64,000 bases of DNA from an uncultured Collinsella sp. GTDB taxonomy: Bacteria; Actinomycetota; Coriobacteriia; Coriobacteriales; Coriobacteriaceae. The translations under genes and the position numbers were made by a program. A model generated the notes under the pieces. It made no database searches and was not told the origin of the DNA. It saw nothing but the letters and a program-made list of their open reading frames with translations. Each line of letters begins with the position of its first letter. Position 1 is the first letter of the stretch. Positions 17,124 through 26,965 of the stretch are shown here, one piece after another. The DNA is taken from the NCBI GenBank assembly GCA_900540855.1, contig UQHK01000003.1, forward strand, positions 124,001 through 188,000, given 5' to 3'.

Positions 17124-18767
17124 TTATTTTTCACGGCGACTTCCTCCCCGCTTGATGACGAGCGCGACAACAATAGCCGCCACTCCGATGGCAGCCAAAG
17201 CCGCCACCAGCACCAACGTTCTATCTCCCGTCGAGGGCATAAAGCCTCGACTTACTTCTTTACTTGGGGTGTTGAGCACCGACAGCTCAATCGAACCCGT
17301 CCCGGCATCGGCGGTATCAACCCGCAGAGGGCTTTCGGCCGACACGGTCACTTTGGGCTTCGCAGCTGCCACCTGCTTAACGTCCAATCCCTCGGACGTA
17401 ACCGTTACCGTTCGTCTGCCCTCAAAGGCGGTGTATCCCTTGGGAGCCGCGACCTCTTCGACGGTGTAAACACCCGCGTCCACACCGCTCAATTCCACAT
17501 GGCCGTCCGCGCCCGTGGTGACGCACGCGTCGACATCCGTCGACCACGAGCCGTCAGTCGTTAGGATGCGCCAGCGGTCATCGATGATGCGCAGTTTGGC
17601 GCCCGCGAGCGGTTTATCGTCCGTGCTTGAGCGCTTGATCAGACTGAGACCCCAGGTGTAGGCGCACGCGTCATCGCTCGGCGTGCGGGTGAATCCGGCG
17701 TCGCCGGACTGGTCGGCGAGGGGAGAGCGCGGGTAGCGCAGGTAGACCTCGTTGGGGTTGCCCTTGGTAGCGCCTCGATTGCAGTTGGCCCCCAACGGCG
17801 CATTGTAGACAGCAACCACGCGGGCGCCCGCGGTAAAGGCGTCGGCCCCGCCGAGCGCGGCGATGAGGTCGCCGGTGCGCACGGTGAAGGCATTGCCTTC
17901 GACCGAGACCTTGCACCGTGAAGTAATGTCCGTCCACCCTTTAGCCGGCGTCGAGCTGGCTTCGACGCCCTCACATGCGACGGCGTCGAAGCCGCCGTCC
18001 GTCCCTGCCGCCACGTACACGTGCATGCTCGCGGCGACCTTGGAGGGGTCGAGCCCCGCACTCATGGTGTCGACGAACTGCACCGCATAGGTGTCGTAGG
18101 CGGTGAGCCCCGCCGGGACCGTGGCCGAGAGGCGCCAGTACAGGTCGTCTGCGACCGTGGCGTCGGCGGCCTTGCCCCAGGCGGCGGTGCCGTCCTCCAG
18201 CACGTGCTTGGCCACCTTGGGCGTCGCGGCCTTGGGCTTGACGGTGACGGCGCTGCCGCCGACCAGGGCCATGACCGGCGCGGTGCCGGCCTCGTTTTGG
18301 GAGATGACGTCGTCTTTGGCGACGATGAGCCAGTAGCCGCAGGGCAGCTCGGCCGTCGTGCCCGCGTTAAGGGTCACAGAAGGGACACCGACTTTGCAAA
18401 TTGCTCTGGCAAGTTTTGCCATCAGCGCCGTCGTCATGTGTCCGTCGGCATTCATCCATTCGGCTGCCGATTGCGCCGTCGAGGCCGAGCTATCAAGCCC
18501 CGCGTCATGAAGCACCGGAAGCACAGCTTGACGAACCGTGTCATTCGCCCACATTACATCGGTTGCAACCTTTTGGTCGACATCGTCATCGTCGACAACG
18601 GTCGCCGAAAAGAGCTGGTGCGCGTCATACCGCGTCGCAACCGTACCGTCCACCGTAATGGCTCCGGTGTCGGCAGCACGGGCCGCCCCAGGGGCAATCG
18701 CGAAAGACAGAATAGCGACCATGATTATCGTCGCGGCAGCCAACAAGCGGCGGTTAAGCCTACTCAC
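17124..18767 (-). CDS. Minor pilus subunit/anchor-type surface protein, MPSTG sorting signal
   Basis: A 547-residue secreted protein. GTG at 18767 is chosen as start: GAGGTGG lies five bases upstream, it overlaps the previous gene's stop by eight bases (translational coupling), and it puts a normal signal peptide (ending ARA, about residue 31) at the N terminus. The body has a pilin-like domain, then a Cna-B/SpaA domain with GVYTVEEVAAPKGY. The C terminus has MPSTG at about 510-514, a hydrophobic helix and KRGGSRREK. Middle gene of the pilus operon; by size and order probably a minor or base pilin, which is inference. Confidence 0.86.
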   Translation of the reverse strand: MSRLNRRLLAAATIIMVAILSFAIAPGAARAADTGAITVDGTVATRYDAHQLFSATVVDDDDVDQKVATDVMWANDTVRQAVLPVLHDAGLDSSASTAQSAAEWMNADGHMTTALMAKLARAICKVGVPSVTLNAGTTAELPCGYWLIVAKDDVISQNEAGTAPVMALVGGSAVTVKPKAATPKVAKHVLEDGTAAWGKAADATVADDLYWRLSATVPAGLTAYDTYAVQFVDTMSAGLDPSKVAASMHVYVAAGTDGGFDAVACEGVEASSTPAKGWTDITSRCKVSVEGNAFTVRTGDLIAALGGADAFTAGARVVAVYNAPLGANCNRGATKGNPNEVYLRYPRSPLADQSGDAGFTRTPSDDACAYTWGLSLIKRSSTDDKPLAGAKLRIIDDRWRILTTDGSWSTDVDACVTTGADGHVELSGVDAGVYTVEEVAAPKGYTAFEGRRTVTVTSEGLDVKQVAAAKPKVTVSAESPLRVDTADAGTGSIELSVLNTPSKEVSRGFMPSTGDRTLVLVAALAAIGVAAIVVALVIKRGGSRREK

Positions 18768-21700
18768 GGCTACCACCTCGACCTTGATCGCGATGGCGAC
18801 GAGCATGCATCCACGTCGCAGCAAAACACAGCAGCGATGCACCAGCCAGATACGTCATAGTCAAGCCAGCCCCGCCCGCCTCGGGAAGCGTGGTCGAATA
18901 CCTGTTAGTAAAGGTCGGCGGGGTCGAAGAGGTGCCATCGTAGGTGACGGTGGCGTTGAGTTTCCCCTCGCCATTAGTCACAACAACCTCAACCTCGTGC
19001 TCGGTTGTGTCGTAGGTGATGTGGTCTTTGACACCATTCACCGCGCCCTCGGGGACGACCTCGGAGATAAAGTACTTATAGGTCCCCTCCTCGGTGTAAT
19101 CCAGAACAAAGTTGATATTGCCGTTTGCATCGTTCTTGGTTGTCTTGAGAACCTTGTGATTTGCATCTTTAAGCACAAATTCAAACTGATCCCGCTGCAA
19201 AGTCGAGCCTTGGAGCGACTTGACGGCAGAAATCTCAGCCTGCCCACTATACGGTTCGTCAGAAACCATAATGCCAGTACTAGCCGTCGGGGTCTTGACG
19301 ACGGGACACGCCCACTTCAAGCTCTCTACCTGAGCAAGGGCATCTCTGTATTGTTGCTCGTCTTGCCCTTTCAACATAATCCATATGGGTTCGGAAATCG
19401 CAGTATAGCCCTCGGGCGCGGTGGTTTCTTTGAGACAGTACAGCGTATAGGCCTTCATCTTATTGCCCGCAGATCCAAACGCTGCCTCACCATTGCTATT
19501 AGTCGTGACCTTCTGAAACTCAGTCATGGCGCCGTCAACGCCCGACTTCAGAGCCTCGTCCATATTGACCTCATAAAGCGTAAATTCGGCACCGGGCAAT
19601 TTCTTTGTAATATCGCTCGCATCGACCTTGGTCACCGTGATACCGCCACCGCTACCGACAGCCGAACCATTCAGCTTTTGAATTTCCCAGTCTTTTGAAT
19701 GGCCGGCATTGGCCTCGAGGTCGCCCTTAAGAGACGCTTTGTTGGTCAGTGAAACTTGCTCGCCCGTATTGCCCGCAGGAATAATCTCGTATTCAACCTT
19801 GAGATACTCCTCGTCAGGTACCGTAAGCGTCATTTTTGTACAAGTCGAGCCCGATTGATCGGGAACGGCCTGGGCACCGACACGATATTGATTCGAGCTA
19901 AGCAAACTCCAGCCCGTTCCATCGAATTGGTACACCTTGACCGAATCCGTCACCAGCGTGCACTTTGCATCCATGACATCGACAAGCTCAAGGAAGCCGC
20001 TGTCGCTCTTAAGGTCAACCGCTGACTCGTTAACCCAGATGGTGTATTTGATACGGTTGCTGTTAGCGACCTGATCTCCGGTCTTTTGCAGTACGTTGTT
20101 CTTAATGGTGACGGTTCCCCTACCGGAGTCGAACGTCTTGCTCCCCGACTCGGCACTGGCCAAGTTTTTGAGAGTAGTCGAGTTCGTAGAAGTGTTGAGC
20201 ACGCTGCGCTTTATTGCCGTTTTATACGTAAGCTTGGCAAAGCCGGCATAGTTTTTGAGTTCCGTTGTGGGAATGGAGAAGGTAACTTCATTACCCGAAA
20301 CGCTCCCTTCAACACTCCGATTCGCCACTTCACGTTCGGCTTCCCTACGCTCGTCATAGGGATTCGCATAAAGCGTATATGTGGCCGATCCGGGAACATA
20401 ACTCATAGTTCCGTCCGCCGGCAAGGTATCCTTAATCGTTATGGGCTGACCGTCAAGCTTCCCAGCACCATAGAATTGATTAGCAGGAGTCTTATAGCGG
20501 TTGGCGCAAACCGTCCACGTCGCAATCCAGGCACCCTTTTCAGTTGAACCGGGCTCGACCTTCGACCAATCAAATTTGCCATCCCACGTATATCCATCCG
20601 ATGATTTGTCAACGTCAGGGGTCTCAGAGTTATTGACGATGTAATACGGCTCTGACGAGTACTGCTTGAAGTCCTTTCCGGCAAATGGAAACTGCACGGC
20701 CGCCAGATTCCAGTACTGTCCGTCAAGGTTATCAGTCGCAGTCGTGTACACAACATCAATCTGGTATTCGTTGGCCCTGAGCTCTCTCATTACCGTCTCG
20801 GTGGCACGCAACTGAATATTAAAGTTAATCTTGTTGCCGCGCTCTACCTTATCACGAGTGTAGAAATAATAGTCTCCACTCGTGCTAGCCCCCTCGGAGA
20901 GCGTGGTATCACCGATTTTTACGGCCAGTGATTCGACTTTAAGGTGCTGCAGATACGTGCTTTTGAACGTGTCCAGAATCTGAACTTGGGACACATCGAC
21001 CGTCTCGGGAATCTTTACATGAGTAGTCCAGGTAGCGTGACCATTTTCGCCATGCGATATCAGTTCCTTGGTAATCAGCTGCTCAACGATCCCGCGCCTA
21101 AACGTTGCTTTGCTTGTTCCTGATGGGGACGTCGTTCCCTCTCGCTTGATTTCTGCCGTATTCGTGACGGGATCATACGAGTTCTGATCGGTCATTTGGG
21201 TATGATACTCAATCTGATAAGGCTGGTACTTTTCTGCTTCTTTCAGATCGCGGAACGTATAACTAAATGTCTCGGCAGAACTGCTAAGATTGCCTTCATC
21301 AACCTTTTCGCTCTTGTTAAGTCCCCTATAAACCGTATAGCTGCCTATATATTTCTGTTTCTTGTCCAGTGTGTCGGTGAATGTATAGCCATTCATGTCG
21401 GTTTTGATATCACCGTTGTTGAGCGTAACAATCCATTTGATATCGGACGGCGTTCCGGTGCCGTCGCTCTTCTGGATCATGTCATAGCGAAACCGATTTG
21501 CTACCACGCCTTCGCAACCGCTTGATTCCTTTTTGTTTTGGCCCCATGTCCAGTCGGCTTTGTTTTTTGAACCGCTGAGCTCATTAATCCAATCATAGTT
21601 GTTCACAGAAACATTCGGATTCATCACCGAATCATAGGTAACCGTATAGGTCCCCTTGGACAAGTCACCCAGGCTCAAAGTCGCGGTCTGCCCCTCAATG

Positions 21701-22458
21701 CTCGGCTGTTGCTCGAGCGTCTCGCCCTTCAACTTAAACGACCCAGGCACAAACGAAAAATTCTCACCAAGCACATCAGTGAGTTGGACATTGTGAGCAT
21801 AGGACTGGACCTCGAGATTAAGGGTCCATGTTACTTTTCCCTCGCCGCCGTTTTGAGGGACGAACTGTCCTTTTTTCTCTCCCGTCACAGCGCCGTCCCT
21901 GGTCGCAATGTCAATTCCGGCCGTTCCGGGAAATTCGACTTTTGTTGTATCGCCGGAGCCAACGTTCTCATTTGCCAGCTTGAATGAAAAATCAACACCA
22001 ACATGAACATCGGACGGATTCGTATTAATCCAGTTTTGGTCAAAAGCGAAAATCAGCTTATTATTCTCGCACTTCCAGGTGCCAGCCTTTTTGCCCGAAC
22101 CGTCATAGAGCGGCCCGCCTTCATCCTTCAATAACTTAACATTGCTCGGAAGAGAGTACTCCGCAACATTTTGCGCCGAGCTCGGGGTATGGTCCGACCT
22201 AAAGTCCGCGCTAAACGAACCGTAGAGTGTGTCGGTCGAAAGCACGTCAGTATCACTCAAAGGCACTTTACGGTTCTCGACAATGGTATACAGCTCAACC
22301 GTAACGTCCGCCGTATTCTCATCAATCACAATCGGCGTCGGCGTCGTCGCATCCTCGGCGCGCACGGGGGCTGCACCGTGAAAAACTGCGGCGGTGAGGC
22401 TAATCAAAATGAAGATCAGGGCCGCCATACCCAGCGACCGTGAGCGGTGTGCGTCCAT
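18760..22458 (-). CDS. Large pilus tip/adhesin-type surface protein, LPEAG sorting signal
   Basis: A 1,232-residue surface protein, first gene of the pilus operon. It has a signal peptide (ISLTAAVFHGAAPVRA), several ~150-residue adhesin-like repeats of the fibrinogen/collagen-binding style (strings such as QLTDVLGENFSFVPGSF, YTFTDTLDKKQKYIG and IKDTLPADGTMSYVPG recur in each). A SpaA-type domain with LYCLKETTAPEGYT follows near 1020, then a pilin isopeptide-linkage (FctA-type) domain with FEFVLKDANHKVL and TYKYFISEVVPEG near 1095-1185. LPEAG at 1191-1195, hydrophobic helix and basic tail close the protein. AGGGGA precedes the ATG. The ligand is unknown. Confidence 0.88.
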   Translation of the reverse strand: MDAHRSRSLGMAALIFILISLTAAVFHGAAPVRAEDATTPTPIVIDENTADVTVELYTIVENRKVPLSDTDVLSTDTLYGSFSADFRSDHTPSSAQNVAEYSLPSNVKLLKDEGGPLYDGSGKKAGTWKCENNKLIFAFDQNWINTNPSDVHVGVDFSFKLANENVGSGDTTKVEFPGTAGIDIATRDGAVTGEKKGQFVPQNGGEGKVTWTLNLEVQSYAHNVQLTDVLGENFSFVPGSFKLKGETLEQQPSIEGQTATLSLGDLSKGTYTVTYDSVMNPNVSVNNYDWINELSGSKNKADWTWGQNKKESSGCEGVVANRFRYDMIQKSDGTGTPSDIKWIVTLNNGDIKTDMNGYTFTDTLDKKQKYIGSYTVYRGLNKSEKVDEGNLSSSAETFSYTFRDLKEAEKYQPYQIEYHTQMTDQNSYDPVTNTAEIKREGTTSPSGTSKATFRRGIVEQLITKELISHGENGHATWTTHVKIPETVDVSQVQILDTFKSTYLQHLKVESLAVKIGDTTLSEGASTSGDYYFYTRDKVERGNKINFNIQLRATETVMRELRANEYQIDVVYTTATDNLDGQYWNLAAVQFPFAGKDFKQYSSEPYYIVNNSETPDVDKSSDGYTWDGKFDWSKVEPGSTEKGAWIATWTVCANRYKTPANQFYGAGKLDGQPITIKDTLPADGTMSYVPGSATYTLYANPYDERREAEREVANRSVEGSVSGNEVTFSIPTTELKNYAGFAKLTYKTAIKRSVLNTSTNSTTLKNLASAESGSKTFDSGRGTVTIKNNVLQKTGDQVANSNRIKYTIWVNESAVDLKSDSGFLELVDVMDAKCTLVTDSVKVYQFDGTGWSLLSSNQYRVGAQAVPDQSGSTCTKMTLTVPDEEYLKVEYEIIPAGNTGEQVSLTNKASLKGDLEANAGHSKDWEIQKLNGSAVGSGGGITVTKVDASDITKKLPGAEFTLYEVNMDEALKSGVDGAMTEFQKVTTNSNGEAAFGSAGNKMKAYTLYCLKETTAPEGYTAISEPIWIMLKGQDEQQYRDALAQVESLKWACPVVKTPTASTGIMVSDEPYSGQAEISAVKSLQGSTLQRDQFEFVLKDANHKVLKTTKNDANGNINFVLDYTEEGTYKYFISEVVPEGAVNGVKDHITYDTTEHEVEVVVTNGEGKLNATVTYDGTSSTPPTFTNRYSTTLPEAGGAGLTMTYLAGASLLCFAATWMHARRHRDQGRGGSRE

Positions 22459-22622
22459 AGTTGTCCCCTAATTCCTACAACACGTTGTGGAATACGGCGA
22501 ATCGTCGGACCGAACACAAACCCCAACATCAACGAGAACCTACCTAGCGCATTGCAAGAACCCACTGGGGAGCAACTTCTAAGACGGTTCGTCTATGCCA
22601 CAATGCATAAAATACAATATAG

Positions 22623-22686
22623 ATACCAGTCATGTAAACCGCAGGTAAAGAGGTCTTTTAATTTAATACCAGTTGATATTTACCTG
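22623..22686. promoter_or_regulatory. AT-rich promoter region of the pilus operon with repeated half-sites
   Basis: ATACCAGT occurs twice in direct orientation (22623-22630, 22666-22673), and CAGGTAAA (22642-22649) is mirrored by TTTACCTG (22679-22686). On the minus strand TTTACA, an 18-base spacer and TATTTT form a possible promoter. The whole 22590-22760 stretch is much more AT-rich than its surroundings. Together they look like a regulated promoter; no regulator gene is adjacent. Confidence 0.4.
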
Positions 22687-22788
22687 TTAACAGTTTTGTA
22701 TCATACCGGCTATATTCAGTGAAATTATGTATATGTTTAAACAATTTAACTTTGACTGGAAGGCCGATCGGAGGGATAGTCGCCCCAG

Positions 22789-22820
22789 CTGTGGTGCAAA
22801 CGAACCTGTCCCCTTGCACC
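22789..22820 (-). repeat. GGGGACAGG-type intergenic motif, right side of the pilus locus
   Basis: GGTGCAAACGAACC and CCTTGCACC surround CCTGTCCCC (22805-22813), the reverse complement of the core at 15079-15087. The outer GGTGCAA/TTGCACC pair forms a dyad. Confidence 0.65.
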
Positions 22821-22855
22821 AAAAAGGGCGCCGACCATCGCGGTCGACGCCCTTT
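22821..22855 (-). terminator. Terminator of typA
   Basis: A 14-bp stem (one wobble) on the minus strand, AAAGGGCGTCGACC with GGTCGGCGCCCTTT, followed by TTTTT. It is 28 bases past the typA stop. Confidence 0.92.
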
Positions 22856-22882
22856 CTTGTTAGTCGCTATAAAGCCCGGCGC

Positions 22883-24721
<1,839 letters not shown>

Positions 24722-24838
24722 GTAGTTCCCCTATCTTCTATCCATATACAAGCGGCACGCGTATGCGACCCACCCAGCAATGCAACGCTCGGCGGGAATA
24801 TTGAGCCTTTTACCGAAAACTCGTTTATTTTAGCGATT

Positions 24839-25288
24839 TTAGATGAGAGGGGTTTCCTCACCTGCAGGTTCAGGGTCGCTCCACATAAAACCATCGCCGG
24901 CACCCATGCCCTCATACAGCACGTATGCCGAAAAACCGCTCTCGAGCGTGGTTTCGAAGAAACTCACGAGCAGGGCGTCGTGATAGCCGCCGTCAATTTC
25001 GACACAACCGGTGTAGCCGATGGCATAGCGGGCGATGCGGCCCAGCCCCTCGTCCTTAAGACCCATCTTGTGCTCGGAGATAAAGTTGGTGGCGGCCTCC
25101 AGGCATGCCTCCTCGCCATCTTCGTCGAGCGCCGCCAGATATCGGTTGGAAGCAGCGTCCTCGATCGCCACAACTACGCCCGGATTCTCGCCGGCGGCAA
25201 GGTCGTCCAAGAACGCGCCGATCAGATCGCACACCATGGCGTCGAGCTCGGCGGAGACGTTACCGGCGTCCTGCATATCCTGTGCCAT
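24839..25288 (-). CDS. Hypothetical acidic protein
   Basis: A 149-residue acidic, soluble protein, not recognised. It has no signal peptide or membrane helix. Helical N-terminal part (residues 10-60) with two Asp/Glu-rich stretches, then a predicted mixed alpha/beta region around GYTGCVEIDGGYHDALLVSFFE. AAGG precedes the ATG. It lies between typA and a small membrane-protein gene, all on the same strand, with about 120 bases before typA's start and 30 bases from the next gene upstream; probably cotranscribed with the latter. Confidence 0.7.
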   Translation of the reverse strand: MAQDMQDAGNVSAELDAMVCDLIGAFLDDLAAGENPGVVVAIEDAASNRYLAALDEDGEEACLEAATNFISEHKMGLKDEGLGRIARYAIGYTGCVEIDGGYHDALLVSFFETTLESGFSAYVLYEGMGAGDGFMWSDPEPAGEETPLI

Positions 25289-25318
25289 CTTTAGACCTTC
25301 CCATCGAGTCCGGCGTCG

Positions 25319-25675
25319 TTACAGTTCCTGTGCCTCGGCAGCGATCTTGGCGGCAGCGTCGCGGGCGCGCATCATATCCATCGCGCGCTTGTCGAGTACC
25401 TTGATCTGGTTGGTCAGCATGACCGCATCGACCACACCCCAGATTACCAAGCCTGTTGAAATCGAAAACCCAAGCGCACCAACTGTACCACGAAGGCGCG
25501 AGCAGATTACCGCGACAAGGGCGGAGACGACAACCATCTTGATAAACGAGCCGCGGCGCTCGCGAAGCGTGCGGGCCTGCGTCACATAGGCAATGCGAGC
25601 CGCCTCAGAAGCCTCCGAGCGCATCTGGGCCTCGCGCGCGATGGCGGCCGCTTCAGCCGATACGCGGGTACCCAT
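25319..25675 (-). CDS. Hypothetical small membrane protein with two helices
   Basis: A 118-residue protein with an Ala/Arg/Glu-rich N-terminal helix (about 40 residues), two hydrophobic helices (MVVVSALVAVICSRL and GFSISTGLVIWGVVDAVML) and a charged C-terminal helix. ATG 25675 is preferred over an in-frame ATG at 25705, because GAGAGG is six bases upstream. Family unknown. It lies directly after the DUF151 gene on the same strand. Confidence 0.7.
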   Translation of the reverse strand: MGTRVSAEAAAIAREAQMRSEASEAARIAYVTQARTLRERRGSFIKMVVVSALVAVICSRLRGTVGALGFSISTGLVIWGVVDAVMLTNQIKVLDKRAMDMMRARDAAAKIAAEAQEL

Positions 25676-25705
25676 CAGCGACCTCTCCGCTCGCGTGCCA
25701 GACAT

Positions 25706-26206
25706 TTAGAAATCATCGGGGGAGAGCGTATGGACGAACTCGTCGAACTTCTCGAACTCCTGCTCGTCGTCGACATCCTCGGCGTGGGTGGAAACAGTGC
25801 CCAGGCGATTCATGATGTCGTCCTCCACAAACATGGGGGCATTGCTGCGCACGGCAAGGGCAATGGCATCACTGGGGCGGGCGTCGATCTTGCGCTCCTC
25901 GCCATCGGCCAGTACGACGATCGTCGCGTAGAACACCGGCGGCTCGGCGCGAACGATCTCGATGCGCTCGAGCTTGGCGCCCAGGGCGTCAACGGTATCG
26001 AGCAGCAGGTCATGGGTAATCGGGCGCTCGGCGCGGCCGCTATCGATGCCGCGGCTGATGGCAGCAGCTTCAAACGAACCAGTCTGAATGGAAAGGGAAC
26101 GCAGCGGCGCGGGCGAGTCCGATTTGCTGCTGCGCTCACGAAGTACGATAAGCGATGGCACGGGACCGGCGGCCATGACGATGGTCTCTATGTCGACGCG
26201 AACCAT
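25706..26206 (-). CDS. DUF151/bifunctional nuclease family protein
   Basis: A 166-residue member of the DUF151 (BFN) family. The fold-defining stretch ERKIDARPSDAIALAVRSNAPMF is present, as is the N-terminal MVRVDIETIVM. Plant members have been reported as nucleases; the bacterial role is unclear. Start at ATG 26206, with GGAGGTG four to five bases upstream; a longer in-frame start at 26236 lacks such a site. C-terminal tail is acidic (EDVDDEQEFEKFDEF). Confidence 0.87.
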   Translation of the reverse strand: MVRVDIETIVMAAGPVPSLIVLRERSSKSDSPAPLRSLSIQTGSFEAAAISRGIDSGRAERPITHDLLLDTVDALGAKLERIEIVRAEPPVFYATIVVLADGEERKIDARPSDAIALAVRSNAPMFVEDDIMNRLGTVSTHAEDVDDEQEFEKFDEFVHTLSPDDF

Positions 26207-26320
26207 GGAACACCTCCGGTACGTAGCGGTTAACACGCGGCAGCGCGCCGCATTGAATAGCTATACTACCCAATCTTTCGCACAGCACACAAAACCAAAA
26301 TGTGATTTATCGCAGACAAG

Positions 26321-26350
26321 AAAAAAGCCCTGAGGCAACGCCCCAAGGCT
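26321..26350 (-). terminator. Terminator of the tRNA-Ile/Ala/Ile cluster
   Basis: Ten-bp stem AGCCTTGGGG/CCTCAGGGCT (two wobbles) on the minus strand, followed by TTTTTT. It lies 15 bases past the last tRNA. Confidence 0.88.
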
Positions 26351-26364
26351 CTTCACAGTTTTGA

Positions 26365-26441
26365 TGGTGGACCTGACAAGATTCGAACTTGTGACCTCCC
26401 GGTTATCAGCCGGACGCTCTAACCAACTGAGCTACAGGTCC
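26365..26441 (-). tRNA. tRNA-Ile (anticodon GAT), last of the cluster
   Basis: Minus strand reads GGACCTG acceptor, D-arm TAGCTCAGTTGG, anticodon loop CTGATAA (GAT), T-arm GTTCGAATC, and CAGGTCC-A with encoded CCA. 77 nt; same sequence as the copy at 26589-26665. Confidence 0.97.
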
Positions 26442-26445
26442 ATCA

Positions 26446-26521
26446 TGGTGGAGGTTAGGGGGATCGAACCCCTGACCTCAGGCTTGCAAAGCCCGCGCTC
26501 TCCCAGCTGAGCTAAACCCCC
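26446..26521 (-). tRNA. tRNA-Ala (anticodon TGC)
   Basis: Acceptor GGGGGTT with AACCTCC, D-arm TAGCTCAGCTGGGAGAGC, anticodon loop TTTGCAA (TGC), T-arm GGTTCGATCCC, encoded CCA. Four bases separate it from the following tRNA-Ile. Confidence 0.97.
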
Positions 26522-26532
26522 ACGGAGACAGT

Positions 26533-26577
26533 AATAAACACCCCAGCGGCGACTCGGCTCTCGCTGGGGTGTTTATT
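26533..26577 (-). terminator. Hairpin inside the tRNA cluster
   Basis: AATAAACACCCCAGCG pairs perfectly (16 bp) with CGCTGGGGTGTTTATT. It lies between the first tRNA-Ile and tRNA-Ala. The T-rich 3' arm could act as a partial terminator, or the stem as a processing site. Confidence 0.6.
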
Positions 26578-26588
26578 GCGAAAGAAAG

Positions 26589-26665
26589 TGGTGGACCTGA
26601 CAAGATTCGAACTTGTGACCTCCCGGTTATCAGCCGGACGCTCTAACCAACTGAGCTACAGGTCC
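26589..26665 (-). tRNA. tRNA-Ile (anticodon GAT), first of the cluster
   Basis: Identical to 26365-26441, with encoded CCA. First gene after the promoter at 26680-26709. Confidence 0.97.
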
Positions 26666-26679
26666 ATCGCGCAAGGGAT

Positions 26680-26709
26680 ATATTAGACGAGTCGTTACGC
26701 GCGCGTCAA
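26680..26709 (-). promoter_or_regulatory. Promoter of the tRNA-Ile/Ala/Ile cluster
   Basis: On the minus strand TTGACG (26704-26709), an 18-base spacer, and TAATAT (26680-26685), 14 bases before the first tRNA. Confidence 0.8.
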
Positions 26710-26899
26710 CAACTTTTTTGAAAATCTTTGAGGGGTGTCGGCCCCGGCTGCCCGGCGGCATGCGAAGTCGCCTGCTCGGACAGTCCTGCTCGCACGGAGA
26801 GCACATTAAGTGCTCTCCGGCTCGTGCGGAACTCGCGATCGACTTCGTATGCCGCCGGGCAGCCGGGGCCGACGCGAGGTTCAAGATTGTCAAAAAAGC
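26710..26899. repeat. ~190-bp near-perfect palindrome between gyrA and the tRNA cluster
   Basis: Arms begin CTTTTTTGAAAATCTTTGA on the left and mirror-end at CAAGATTGTCAAAAAAG on the right. A 35-base GC-rich block (26739-26770, containing GGCCCCGGCTGCCCGGCGGC) matches its partner at 34 of 35 positions, and the centre is GGAGAGCAC-ATTAA-GTGCTCTCC (26796-26818). No open frame of substance lies in it. Confidence 0.9.
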
Positions 26900-26925
26900 G
26901 GTCGGCGCGCAGATGCGCCGACCGC
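26892..26925 (-). terminator. Terminator of gyrA
   Basis: Perfect 11-bp stem GCGGTCGGCGC/GCGCCGACCGC with a six-base loop, followed by TTTTTTG on the minus strand, 41 bases past the gyrA stop. Its T-run is the outer edge of the large palindrome. Confidence 0.92.
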
Positions 26926-26965
26926 CGATATATGGGGTCTGATATTTTCTACCAGCTAGGGCCTC

